DNA from: an uncultured Prevotellaceae bacterium
GTDB lineage: Bacteria; Bacteroidota; Bacteroidia; Bacteroidales; Bacteroidaceae
Direction: 5' to 3'
Assembly (NCBI GenBank): GCA_947167455.1
Contig: CAMVIB010000019.1
Coordinates: forward strand, 1 to 50,220
Length of the DNA: 50,220 nt
The position numbers and the translations under genes are program-made. Positions 26,059-34,956 of this stretch are shown piece by piece (position 1 is the stretch's first letter; every line of letters starts with the position of its first letter). Under the pieces are notes generated by a model. The model did not search any database and was not told where the DNA came from. It saw only the letters and a program-made list of their open reading frames with translations.

Positions 26059-26823
26059 GTGACACATATCACCATCACAGCGGGAAGCCTGCCGGGACTT
26101 GTGCGCGACCATAACGAGGACATGTTTCTCATCGACACCGACACATATCGCAATATATATGCCAAGCGCGAGTTCGACATTGACATCGGCGACACGCTCG
26201 TCATGGCGGTGGCCGACGGACTCGGCGGACACAATGCCGGCGAGGTGGCCAGTGCCGATGCTGCCCATGAGTTCGGGGCACACATCGCAGCTCTGCCGTC
26301 GGTGTTCTCGCCCGACGAGCTCCGTGCCGACCTCGAGCAGTGGGTGCGCGACGAACATGCCTACCTCATGGGGCAGGGCATAGAGAATCCAGAACAGCAG
26401 GGCATGGCCACGACTCTCGTGGCGGCTCTCGTCTATCGAGGACGCACATATCTCATCAACTGTGGCGACAGCAGGCTCTACCTCTACGATGCCGACGGAC
26501 TGCACCAGCTCTCCACAGACCACTCGCTCTACAACGTCACCCATGACCCCATGGACTCGCATGTCGTCACTAACTGCATCGGGGCCGGCGCAGAACCTTA
26601 CATCGACTTCGAGGACATCACCGACCGTCTCACGGAAGGCTGCTGCCTGATGCTGTGCTCCGACGGACTCTCCGACATGCTCACTGACGACGAGATGGCA
26701 CGCCTCCTCAGCGACAGTGACGAGGCCATCCACCTCATCAACGCCACCTACGAGACTGCCGCACGCGACAACGTAACGGCAGTGGTGGCCAGGTTCGAGG
26801 GCATCGGACACACAAACTCATAA
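26059..26823 (+). CDS. PP2C-family Ser/Thr phosphatase
   Basis: 254 residues with a GTG start at 26059. PP2C motifs in order: RDHNEDMFLI (about 16-25), ADGLGGHNAGEVAS (about 52-65), GDSRLYLYD, LCSDGLSDML and RDNVTAVVARF, giving all the metal-binding Asp residues. It is cytosolic, with no signal peptide or membrane span. It should reverse the action of the kinase in the same gene run. The gap to metA is 27 nt, so it may be co-transcribed with the metabolic genes after it. Confidence 0.92.
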   Translation: MTHITITAGSLPGLVRDHNEDMFLIDTDTYRNIYAKREFDIDIGDTLVMAVADGLGGHNAGEVASADAAHEFGAHIAALPSVFSPDELRADLEQWVRDEHAYLMGQGIENPEQQGMATTLVAALVYRGRTYLINCGDSRLYLYDADGLHQLSTDHSLYNVTHDPMDSHVVTNCIGAGAEPYIDFEDITDRLTEGCCLMLCSDGLSDMLTDDEMARLLSDSDEAIHLINATYETAARDNVTAVVARFEGIGHTNS

Positions 26824-26850
26824 TAACCTCCACACACACACAACTTCACA

Positions 26851-27804
26851 ATGCCTCTTACACTTCCCGACCGCCTTCCTGCCATTGAGCTGCTGAAGCA
26901 TGAGAATATATTCGTCATAGATACGACGAGAGCCACGTCGCAGGACATACGCCCCCTGCGAATCGTGGTGCTCAACCTCATGCCCATCAAGATTACCACC
27001 GAGACCGACCTCATACGCGTGCTCTCCAACTCGCCGCTACAGCTCGAGGTGTCGTTCATGAAAATAAAAAGCCACACCAGCAAGAACACACCCATCGAGC
27101 ACATGCGCGCCTTCTACCGTGACTTCGAGGTGCTGCGCCATGAGAAGTTCGACGGGATGATCATCACCGGTGCACCCGTCGAGCATCTCGACTTCGAGGG
27201 CGTGACCTACTGGTCGGAGATGACAGAGATCTTCGACTGGGCACGCACACATGTCACCTCCACGCTCTACATCTGCTGGGCTGCGCAGGCCGGACTCTAC
27301 CACTACTACGGCATCCCCAAGTACCCACTCGACGACAAGATGTTCGGCATCTTTGCGCAGAAACCGCTGCAACCCATGCTGCCCATCTTTCGTGGCTTCG
27401 ACGACATCTTCTACATGCCCCACAGCCGACACACCGAGGTGAGGCGCAGCGACATCGAGGCGGCATCGGCGCGACTTGTCAGCGAGGGCGCTGCCGAACC
27501 CACACCCCTGGCCATCATAGCCGAGAGTGCTGAGAGCGGTGTGAGCATCGTCATGGCACGTGGCGGCCGCGAAATCTTCATCACGGGTCATGCCGAGTAC
27601 TCGCCATTGACACTCGACACCGAATACCGGCGCGACCTCGCCAAGGGTCTGCCCATAAAGATGCCGCAGCACTACTACCGCAACGACAATCCCGACGAAG
27701 GACCCGTCGTGACATGGCGCGCACACGCCAACCTCCTCTTCACCAACTGGCTCAACTACTACGTCTATCAGGAAACACCCTTCGACATCAATGAGATACA
27801 TTGA
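26851..27804 (+). CDS. metA: Homoserine O-acetyltransferase, MetA family
   Basis: 317 residues. Catalytic Cys 142 sits in ICWAAQAGLYHYYGIPKY; the His and Glu of the active site are in TGHAEYS (H247, E249). GAPVEHLDF places Glu at position 111. In this family Glu 111 is reported to select acetyl-CoA whereas Gly (as in E. coli) selects succinyl-CoA, so acetyl transfer is expected although automatic annotation usually says succinyltransferase. It catalyses the first committed step of methionine synthesis. Its end overlaps the next gene by 14 nt. Confidence 0.95.
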   Translation: MPLTLPDRLPAIELLKHENIFVIDTTRATSQDIRPLRIVVLNLMPIKITTETDLIRVLSNSPLQLEVSFMKIKSHTSKNTPIEHMRAFYRDFEVLRHEKFDGMIITGAPVEHLDFEGVTYWSEMTEIFDWARTHVTSTLYICWAAQAGLYHYYGIPKYPLDDKMFGIFAQKPLQPMLPIFRGFDDIFYMPHSRHTEVRRSDIEAASARLVSEGAAEPTPLAIIAESAESGVSIVMARGGREIFITGHAEYSPLTLDTEYRRDLAKGLPIKMPQHYYRNDNPDEGPVVTWRAHANLLFTNWLNYYVYQETPFDINEIH

Positions 27805-29617
27805 GCTGCTGGCACCGGCACGCGACATCGCCTGCGGCATAGAGGCCATCAAGCATGGCGCCGACGCCGTATATATCGGGGCACCGCGCTTCGGTGCACG
27901 TGCCGCGGCAGGCAATGCCGTGGCCGACATCGGGCGCCTCGTGGCCTATGCACACATGTTCGGAGTGCGTATCTATGTCACCGTAAACACCCTCTTGCGT
28001 GACGATGAGCTGGCTGACGCGCAGACCATGATAGACGCACTGGCGGATATATGCGTGGATGCGCTCATCGTCCAGGACCCGCGCATCAGACTGCTGGCCG
28101 ACGGCAAGATACCCCTTCATGCTTCCACACAGATGGACAACCGCACCGTTGCCGACGTGCTCGCGCGCCAGGCTGACGGCTACGAACAGACGGTGCTCGC
28201 GCGCGAACTCTCCATCGATGACATACGTGCCATACACCAGGCCGTGCCGCAGATGACTCTCGAGGCCTTCGTCCACGGCGCCCTCTGCGTGTGCTACAGC
28301 GGACGCTGCTATGCCAGTGAGGTGCTTTTCGGACGCTCGGCCAACCGTGGCGTCTGCGCACAGGTATGCCGACTGCCATTCGAGCTTGTGACTGACAGCC
28401 CCAGCGGCAGCAGCAATATTGCCGCCGGACATTTCCTCTCGCTCCTCGACATGAACCGCTCTGCCGACATCGAGGCGATGATGGATGCCGGCGTGTCGTC
28501 GTTCAAGATTGAGGGCCGGCTCAAGGACGTGGCCTATGTCAAGAACACCACGGCATGGTACCGCCAGCACATCGATGCAATCCTGCGCCGACGACCCGAC
28601 GACTATTGCCGCTCATCGGCAGGCATATCGCACTTCACGTTCACGCCAGACCCGTCGCGTAGCTTCAACCGCGGCTTTACCGACTACTTCCTGCACACAC
28701 CCTACGGCTCAGAACCCGGGCATCGCCCGACGCGGCTGGCTAACTTCGACACGCCGAAGAGCATCGGGCAGCCGGTGGCCACCGTGCGGCAGCAGCAGGG
28801 CGGCCGTCTGCAGGTGGCCGTCATCACTACTGCCACGCTTGCCAACGGCGACGGCCTGTGCTACTTCGATAGCGACGGCCGTCTCCACGGCTTCCGCATG
28901 AACCGCATCGACGAGCACAACTGGATATATCCCGCCGACAGGCTGGCACCCGTAGCCCCTGGCACGATGCTCTACCGCAACTACGACCGGCAGTTTGAGC
29001 AACAGCTCTCGCGCCCCACGGCCGAACGCAGGCTGCCCATAGCATGGCACGTCAGCGACACACCCGACGGATTCCGACTCCGGCTCGTCATAGCCCGTGG
29101 CACCCCAGCAGAGGTCAGCGCCGAACAGACGTTCCTGCACAAGCACGAGACGGCACGCACGCCGCAGGCCGACAACATACGCCGGCAGCTGTCACGCCTC
29201 GGCGACACCATCTATGAGGCCACGGACATCGACATCGACTTTGCCGACAACTGGTTCATACCGTCGTCCAAGCTGGCAGAATGGCGGCGAGAGCTCACAG
29301 AGAAAGTCGCTGCCGAACCTCTCCCGACAGTGGCGGCCGGCAGGCCGACGGCGACGACAGAGGCACCGCCACACGTCGCCACACCGCAGAAGGGCACACC
29401 GGCACATGACAGCGACGCACGCCGGGTGCTCATGACGTGTCGCTACTGCCTACGCCACGAACTCGGGGCTTGTCTGCGTAAGGCCAATGGCAAGACGCTG
29501 CCCGCACATCTCGCGCTAAGGCTCGCCAACGGGCGGACGTTGCCACTGCGCTTTGACTGCCAGCGCTGCGAGATGCAACTCCTTTCAGATACAAATAGCA
29601 AAGCATCAACACAATGA
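27791..29617 (+). CDS. U32 family protein (RlhA-like, probable 23S rRNA hydroxylation factor)
   Basis: 608 residues. It opens MRYIELLAPARDIACGIEAIKHGADAVYIG, the standard U32 start, and has the family motif EAFVHGALCVCYSGRCYAS with the following cysteines RGVCAQVCRLPFEL. The length and the long second half (like DUF3656) resemble E. coli RlhA, which hydroxylates C2501 of 23S rRNA, rather than collagenase PrtC. The C-terminal CRYCLRHELGACL and CQRCEMQL give more Cys pairs, probably Fe-S or zinc. Overlaps exist with the genes on both sides. Assignment to the RlhA branch is moderate. Confidence 0.85.
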   Translation: MRYIELLAPARDIACGIEAIKHGADAVYIGAPRFGARAAAGNAVADIGRLVAYAHMFGVRIYVTVNTLLRDDELADAQTMIDALADICVDALIVQDPRIRLLADGKIPLHASTQMDNRTVADVLARQADGYEQTVLARELSIDDIRAIHQAVPQMTLEAFVHGALCVCYSGRCYASEVLFGRSANRGVCAQVCRLPFELVTDSPSGSSNIAAGHFLSLLDMNRSADIEAMMDAGVSSFKIEGRLKDVAYVKNTTAWYRQHIDAILRRRPDDYCRSSAGISHFTFTPDPSRSFNRGFTDYFLHTPYGSEPGHRPTRLANFDTPKSIGQPVATVRQQQGGRLQVAVITTATLANGDGLCYFDSDGRLHGFRMNRIDEHNWIYPADRLAPVAPGTMLYRNYDRQFEQQLSRPTAERRLPIAWHVSDTPDGFRLRLVIARGTPAEVSAEQTFLHKHETARTPQADNIRRQLSRLGDTIYEATDIDIDFADNWFIPSSKLAEWRRELTEKVAAEPLPTVAAGRPTATTEAPPHVATPQKGTPAHDSDARRVLMTCRYCLRHELGACLRKANGKTLPAHLALRLANGRTLPLRFDCQRCEMQLLSDTNSKASTQ

Positions 29618-30861
29618 ACAAGATATTCGAAGAAGCACAAATAGGGCCGCTGCGTCTGCGCAACCGCACCATCCGCAGTGCCGCGTTCGAGAGCATGTGC
29701 CCGGGGCACGTACCCTCACAGCAGCTCTATGACTATCACACCTCCGTGGCCCGCGGCGGCATAGGCATGACCACCATAGCCTACGCTGCCGTAACCCCTG
29801 ACGGCCTCAGCTTCGACCGCCAGCTCGTGATGACGCCAGAGATAGTGCCGGGGCTGAGGCACCTCACCGACGGCATTCACCGCGAAGGTGCTGCGGCGGG
29901 CATACAGCTCGGACACTGCGGCAACATGAGTCATCGCGACATCTGCGGATGCACACCCGTGGGGGCATCGTCGGGCTTCAACCTCTACTCGCCGACAATA
30001 GTGCGCGGACTGCGGCGCGAGGAGTTGCCGCCACTGGCAAAGGCCTTCGGCCGCGCTGTGCGCCTGGCACGTGAGGCAGGCTTCGACAGCGTGGAGATCC
30101 ACTGCGGACACGGCTACCTGATAGACCAGTTCCTGAACCCCTTCTTCAACCACCGCCACGACGAGTACGGCGGGTCGCTCGAGAACAGGATGCGCTTCAT
30201 GGAAATGTGCGTCACCGAGGCCATGGAGGCTGCCGGCAGCGACATTGCCGTGGTGTGCAAGATGAATATGCGCGACGGACTGAAGAATGGCATCGACCCC
30301 GACACACACAGCATACCCGTGGCGCGACGCCTCCACGAGCTGGGCGTACATGCCATAGTGCTCAGCGGTGGCCTCGTCAGTGCCACGCCGATGTATGTCA
30401 TGCGCGGCGAACTGCCGCTGACCACCATGACACACTACATGGACAAGTGGTGGCTCAAGTACGGCATACGCATGGGCCAGCCCATCGTCAAGCATGTGCT
30501 GACACGCCCCGTGCCGTATCGTGAGGCTTTCTTTCTCGACGATGCACTCCACTTCCGCGAGGCATTGCCAGAGCAGAAGTTCATCTACGTGGGCGGACTC
30601 GTCAGCGGCGACAAGATCAACGAGGTGCTCGGCCATGGCTTCGAGGCTGTGCAGATGGCACGTTCCGTGCTGTGCGAACCCGACTTCGTCAACAAGCTGC
30701 GCCACGACGAGCACTATCGCAGCCAGTGCCGGCATTCCAACTATTGCATCGGCAGGATGTACACATTAGACATGCGATGTCATCAGTGCATGCGCGGCGA
30801 GGCGCTGCCCAAGAGCATCGTCCGCGAGATAGAACGCATAGAGAAAGAGCAGAATATATAA
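29614..30861 (+). CDS. NADH:flavin oxidoreductase (Old Yellow Enzyme type)
   Basis: 415 residues, starting in the ATGA overlap with the U32 gene. FMN-barrel landmarks are present: IGPLRLRNRTIRSA, IQLGHCGNMS, VEIHCGHGYLIDQFLNP, HDEYGGSLENRMRF and FIYVGGLVS. The C-terminus has CRHSNYCIGRMYTLDMRCHQC, which may bind an Fe-S cluster as in the 2,4-dienoyl-CoA reductase branch, though the second large flavin/NAD domain of that branch is missing. Substrate unknown; a role in reducing enones or related stress compounds is usual for the family. Confidence 0.88.
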   Translation: MNKIFEEAQIGPLRLRNRTIRSAAFESMCPGHVPSQQLYDYHTSVARGGIGMTTIAYAAVTPDGLSFDRQLVMTPEIVPGLRHLTDGIHREGAAAGIQLGHCGNMSHRDICGCTPVGASSGFNLYSPTIVRGLRREELPPLAKAFGRAVRLAREAGFDSVEIHCGHGYLIDQFLNPFFNHRHDEYGGSLENRMRFMEMCVTEAMEAAGSDIAVVCKMNMRDGLKNGIDPDTHSIPVARRLHELGVHAIVLSGGLVSATPMYVMRGELPLTTMTHYMDKWWLKYGIRMGQPIVKHVLTRPVPYREAFFLDDALHFREALPEQKFIYVGGLVSGDKINEVLGHGFEAVQMARSVLCEPDFVNKLRHDEHYRSQCRHSNYCIGRMYTLDMRCHQCMRGEALPKSIVREIERIEKEQNI

Positions 30862-30885
30862 ACATCTTAAAAACTCTAACAACAC

Positions 30886-31194
30886 ATGGGCCTCTTCTCC
30901 ACCAGACAGCCCCGACGTTTCAGGGGCGTACACATCTACACTTCAGAGCGTAAGGATAAGCTCGACCGCCTCGTTGCAGAGGCCAAGCGTGCCGAGCAGA
31001 TAGAGCGTGGCGAACACGTTGACTATCAGCCCGACATAGAGTCGTATCGTGGCAAGTTCGCACAGAACATGAAACACTTAAGCCGCTATCAGGACCCCGA
31101 CAGGCGACACCTGCACCCCGGCCTTGCCATTGCCATCATCGTGGTGCTGGTAATACTGTGGCACTACCTCCTCACAGGCAATTTCAGGTTCTGA
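30886..31194 (+). CDS. Small single-pass membrane protein
   Basis: 102 residues. The N-terminal three quarters are basic and charged (RFRGVHIYTSERKDKLDRLV), and a single hydrophobic span lies at about 79-96 (LAIAIIVVLVILWHYLL). No family was recognised. It sits 24 nt after the oxidoreductase and 40 nt before mutL, on the same strand, so it is probably part of that transcript. Confidence 0.7.
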   Translation: MGLFSTRQPRRFRGVHIYTSERKDKLDRLVAEAKRAEQIERGEHVDYQPDIESYRGKFAQNMKHLSRYQDPDRRHLHPGLAIAIIVVLVILWHYLLTGNFRF

Positions 31195-31234
31195 CGACAC
31201 AACACCCCTAACCCATAAAACCTCATCACTTCTA

Positions 31235-33103
31235 TTGGACATAATACACCTCCTACCAGACTCCGTTGCCAATCAGATTGCTGCCGGAGAAGTCATACAG
31301 AGACCGGCATCCGTTGTCAAGGAACTCGTTGAGAACGCCGTTGATGCCGGGGCGACCCTCATCGAGGTAAATATCATCGATGCGGGACGGACCAGCATAC
31401 AGGTCGTTGACAACGGCTGCGGGATGAGTGAGACCGATGCCAGGCTTGCCTTCGAGCGTCATGCCACCAGCAAGATACGTAAGGCCGACGACCTCTTCTC
31501 GCTCACCACGCTCGGCTTCCGTGGCGAGGCACTGCCGTCGATAGCCTCCGTGGCACAGGTGCAGCTCACCACACGCCGTCATGACGACGAGATAGGCACG
31601 TCACTGCGCATCGAGGGCTCAAGGGTCGTGCAGCAGCAACCCGAGGCGTGTCAGCAGGGGTCCAACTTCGTCGTGCAAAACCTATTCTTCAATGTCCCCG
31701 CGCGGCGTAAGTTCCTAAAGACCGACCAGACGGAGCTCGCCAACATCACCGCCGAACTTGAACGTATAGTGCTCATACACCACGACATAGGCTTCACGCT
31801 TACGCACAACGGTGCCACACTGATGCGCGTGCGCCTGGCATCGCCGAAACAACGCATCGCCGACACTTTCGGGCAGCGTCTGGCTGACTCCCTGCTGCCC
31901 GTGGACGTCGATACGCCTCTCGTGAGCATTCACGGCTTCGTGGGACTGCCGCAGGCAGCACGCAAACGGCGCACACAGCAATTCTTCTTTGTTGACGGAC
32001 GCTACATGCGTCATCCTTATTTCCACAGGGCCATTCAGGAGGTCTATGCACCTCTCATTGCGCCGGAGACATCGGTGCCATACTTCATCGCCTTCAAGGT
32101 GGACCCGTCGGAGATTGATGTCAACATCCATCCCACCAAGACTGAGATTAAGTTCGAGAACGAACAGGCCATCTGGCAAATCCTACTGGCAGCACTGCGC
32201 GAAGCTCTCGGACGCCACAATGCCATACCCACCATCGACTTCGACACCGAGGGGCGTCCGGCCGACATCCCTGTCTTCAACCCCCTCAGCAAGAGCGGAA
32301 CGTCGGGTGGCCACACGCCGCATCCGCCGGTCGTGCCCATCGACACGGCCTACGATCCCTTTCGTGCCACACCGTCATTTGCCGATGGTGACGGCCCCGC
32401 ATTCGGCACTCGTCCTTCGCCATTCGCCGACGATGACGATTCGTCGCTCAGCTCGCACCATTCGTCACCCGCTACAGACGACGGTCTGAACCTCAGCATG
32501 CAACCATCGACGTATGCACCTGAACTCCATCTCGACAACGCCTTCCCTGTCGCCTTTCAGATTATGGGGCGCTATATCGCCACGACCTCTGCCGAGGGAC
32601 TCAGGCTTGTAGATCAGCACCGTGCACACATGCGCATCCTCTATGACACCTATATGTCGCAGATCGGCAGTGCCGCACTGCCCTCACAACGGTTGCTCTT
32701 TCCCGACATCGTGGATATAGCGCCCAGTGACGTGCCCTTGCTGCCGGACCTCTTGCCCGAGATGCAACGTCTCGGCATTGATGTCACACTCATCGCCCCC
32801 AACGTAGCCAGCGTGGCGGGTATGCCGTCAGGCCTTGAGGGCGTTGACCCGTCGCGTCTCATAGCCGAGCTGATAGATGCTGCACGGCAGACCAATGCCA
32901 CTCATGCCACAGAGACACTGCGCTCGAAGCTCGCTCTCGCTCTCGCACGTGCAGCGGCAATACCCGTTGGACAGGTGCTGTCGGCCATGGAGATGCAGGA
33001 CTTGCTGGAACACCTGAGCATGACATCGGCACCGGCCATCACGCCCGACGGCAAGACAATAGTCGCCACTATTCCGGCTGAAGACATAAGGCGTCTGTTC
33101 TGA
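31235..33103 (+). CDS. mutL: DNA mismatch repair protein MutL
   Basis: 622 residues with a TTG start (MDIIHLLPDSVANQIAAGEV). GHKL ATPase motifs: ELVENAVDAGAT, VDNGCGM, TLGFRGEALPSIASV. The transducer domain has FFVDGRYMRHP and the conserved DVNIHPTKTEIKF. A low-complexity linker (about 350-425) precedes the C-terminal dimerisation domain. MutL couples MutS mismatch recognition to downstream nicking and excision. I see no DQHAxxER endonuclease motif; VDQHRAHMRILYD is near its place, with His and Arg where relatives differ. Confidence 0.96.
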   Translation: MDIIHLLPDSVANQIAAGEVIQRPASVVKELVENAVDAGATLIEVNIIDAGRTSIQVVDNGCGMSETDARLAFERHATSKIRKADDLFSLTTLGFRGEALPSIASVAQVQLTTRRHDDEIGTSLRIEGSRVVQQQPEACQQGSNFVVQNLFFNVPARRKFLKTDQTELANITAELERIVLIHHDIGFTLTHNGATLMRVRLASPKQRIADTFGQRLADSLLPVDVDTPLVSIHGFVGLPQAARKRRTQQFFFVDGRYMRHPYFHRAIQEVYAPLIAPETSVPYFIAFKVDPSEIDVNIHPTKTEIKFENEQAIWQILLAALREALGRHNAIPTIDFDTEGRPADIPVFNPLSKSGTSGGHTPHPPVVPIDTAYDPFRATPSFADGDGPAFGTRPSPFADDDDSSLSSHHSSPATDDGLNLSMQPSTYAPELHLDNAFPVAFQIMGRYIATTSAEGLRLVDQHRAHMRILYDTYMSQIGSAALPSQRLLFPDIVDIAPSDVPLLPDLLPEMQRLGIDVTLIAPNVASVAGMPSGLEGVDPSRLIAELIDAARQTNATHATETLRSKLALALARAAAIPVGQVLSAMEMQDLLEHLSMTSAPAITPDGKTIVATIPAEDIRRLF

Positions 33104-33293
33104 CAGCGCCGCCATCGGTAGGAGGGATGCTTGCAGCACAATTAAAGTGCATTTACCTACACATTTTTACATACACACCCCTGTAACGCAGCAGGATCCC
33201 GCTACATCGCATAAGTCGCCGCTCTGTATCGTCTCAGAGATAGCTGTCTTGCCAATATCATGGTGGAGCCATGTCCTTCAGCAGATGCCGTAA

Positions 33294-33420
33294 CATCCCC
33301 TAGGGGAGTAATGTAACTCGCCTAGGGGAGTATCATAACTCGCCTAGGGGAGTAACGTAACTCGCCTAGGGGATTATAGCGGCTTCACCAGGGGATGACA
33401 GCAGTAGAGCCAGGGGCACG
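33294..33420. repeat. 22-bp tandem repeat array B
   Basis: About five and a half units: GCCTAGGGGA followed by 12 nt ending in CTC, for example GCCTAGGGGAGTAACGTAAC plus TC. The last units drift (GGCTTC, CCAGGGGA). The design and unit length match array A at 13662-13766, although the 12-nt part differs. It lies between mutL and the promoter at 33491-33521. The rest of 33104-33293 has no visible gene. Confidence 0.75.
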
Positions 33421-33490
33421 CTAACGATGGTTGAATGGTTGCATAAGAGAAAAAAACATGAGATTTTATTTAAGTTTTTTAGCATTTCTC

Positions 33491-33521
33491 TTGGCGGGTA
33501 AACATATTTTCACTACCTTTG
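33491..33521 (+). promoter_or_regulatory. Bacteroidota promoter for the GldB-like gene
   Basis: TTGG at 33491-33494 and TACCTTTG at 33514-33521 in the normal spacing, 26 nt before the GTG start. The -7 element and its following GCAG are the same as in the ABC-F promoter. Confidence 0.7.
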
Positions 33522-33546
33522 CAGCGGAATTTAACAAAGATAAAGA

Positions 33547-34161
33547 GTGAAGAGACGTTCCATCATTCTGCAGGTTCTGTTGCTCGCGCTGTGCATTATC
33601 GGCGTGTGGAGTTGGTTGGCGCGTCCGTGGGAAGCATGGGGGAGTAAACCGGCGGCGGTTCACATAGAACGTTACGACCGCGTACTCGACGAGTTCGTAT
33701 CTTTGGGCAGTAACACGGCCTTGGCGAAGATGAACATGGAATTTCCGCGTGAGACGAAGCTTCTCATTGAAAACGTCCTGGCAATAGGCCATGTCGATGA
33801 GCCTGATATAGAGAAGCGTCTGCGCACATTCTATCTCGACTCGACGGTGCAGTTGCTCCTTGAGGAGGTGCATCGGCAATACTCAGATATGTCGGATATC
33901 GAACAGGCTTTCGAGAAGGCCTTCGTGGAGGCAAGACGTGTCAACCCCGACTTCCGCACACCGCGCATATACACACAGATTTCATGTCTCAAGCAGAGTG
34001 TCATAGTGGCAGACACACTGATCGGTATCAGCCTTGACAAATATCTTGGGACAGACTACACGCTTTATAAAGAATTTTATACTGATGTGCAACGTCAGCA
34101 GATGACTCGCGACAACATCGTCAGCGATGCTATGAATGCTTATCAGACGTTGCACGACTAA
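33547..34161 (+). CDS. GldB-like lipoprotein-related protein
   Basis: 204 residues with a GTG start (MKRRSIILQVLLLALCIIG), an N-terminal membrane anchor or signal. It contains HIERYDRVLDEF, a middle helical region, and GISLDKYLGTDYTLYKEFY, which resemble the gliding-motility protein GldB. The short length is typical of the Bacteroidales versions, and these bacteria do not glide, so another envelope role is likely. A lipobox is not obvious: the Cys at residue 16 is within the hydrophobic core. Confidence 0.6.
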   Translation: MKRRSIILQVLLLALCIIGVWSWLARPWEAWGSKPAAVHIERYDRVLDEFVSLGSNTALAKMNMEFPRETKLLIENVLAIGHVDEPDIEKRLRTFYLDSTVQLLLEEVHRQYSDMSDIEQAFEKAFVEARRVNPDFRTPRIYTQISCLKQSVIVADTLIGISLDKYLGTDYTLYKEFYTDVQRQQMTRDNIVSDAMNAYQTLHD

Positions 34162-34176
34162 CCTATTCATATCGTT

Positions 34177-34911
34177 TTGGCCACTAACACTGAAACATCA
34201 GCCATAGTGCCGGCTCTGTATCTTATACCTGTCGAGCTGGGCGATGTGCCGCACTCGCATATCCTGCCTGCGGCGAACCACGACATTGTGTGTTCCATCC
34301 GTCATTTTGCTGTAGAGGACGTGCGTTCGGCACGGCGCTTCTTGCGTCGTGTGGATGCCGCCTTCGATATAGATGGCGCCACCTTCTATCCCATGGGCAA
34401 ACATGCCGATGCCGCTGTCTATGCCGAATGCCTGAAGCCGTTGGAGCAGGGACTCAGTGTCGGGGTTATCTCCGAGGCCGGTTGCCCTGCCGTGGCCGAC
34501 CCGGGTGCCGACATCGTGGCGCTGGCGCAACGCCGCGGGCTGAAGGTGGTGCCGTTGGTGGGGCCCTCATCGATGCTGCTTGCCGTGATGGCTTCGGGGC
34601 TGGGCGGGCAGAGCTTTGCCTTCACGGGTTATCTGCCTATCGACGACGCCGAGCGTGAGCGTTGCATACGGCGGCTGGAGAAGAGGGCATGGGATGAGCG
34701 GCAGACACAGCTTTTCATAGAGACACCCTATCGCAACATTCGTATGTTTGCGCACTTGCTGCGTGTGCTCAAGCCGCAGACTCGTCTGTGTGTGGCTGCG
34801 GCCATCACTACCCCTGACGAGTATATCCGCACCCGCACCGTTGCCGAGTGGCGACGGCACGCACAACCTGACATAGACCGCAAGCCCGCCATCTTCCTCA
34901 TTGGACGATGA
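34177..34911 (+). CDS. RsmI-like SAM-dependent methyltransferase (tetrapyrrole methylase fold)
   Basis: 244 residues from the TTG at 34177; a GTG at 34207 (VPALYLIPVELGD) is an alternative start closer to the conserved region. Motifs: ALYLIPVELGD, GVISEAGCPAVADPGADIV, VVPLVGPSSMLLAVMASGL, FAFTGYLP and LFIETPYRN. RsmI adds 2'-O-methyl to C1402 of 16S rRNA. The N-terminal half departs from canonical RsmI (no GNLGD), as in a second Bacteroidetes copy, so the exact target is uncertain. It is 15 nt after the GldB-like gene. Confidence 0.85.
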   Translation: MATNTETSAIVPALYLIPVELGDVPHSHILPAANHDIVCSIRHFAVEDVRSARRFLRRVDAAFDIDGATFYPMGKHADAAVYAECLKPLEQGLSVGVISEAGCPAVADPGADIVALAQRRGLKVVPLVGPSSMLLAVMASGLGGQSFAFTGYLPIDDAERERCIRRLEKRAWDERQTQLFIETPYRNIRMFAHLLRVLKPQTRLCVAAAITTPDEYIRTRTVAEWRRHAQPDIDRKPAIFLIGR

Positions 34912-34920
34912 CGGGCTTGC
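34880..34920. terminator. Possible hairpin at convergent gene ends
   Basis: GCAAGCCCG (34880-34888) pairs with CGGGCTTGC (34912-34920), with further pairing of CATC and GATG inside. It covers the end of the methyltransferase gene and faces the end of the PAP2 gene. No T tract follows, so confidence is low. Confidence 0.35.
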
Positions 34921-34956
34921 GCTTCTTGGTGATATGTCCTGTTCGGGACGGTGCGT

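Noticed and set aside
33294..33420. CRISPR array
   Set aside because: Same tandem structure without spacers.
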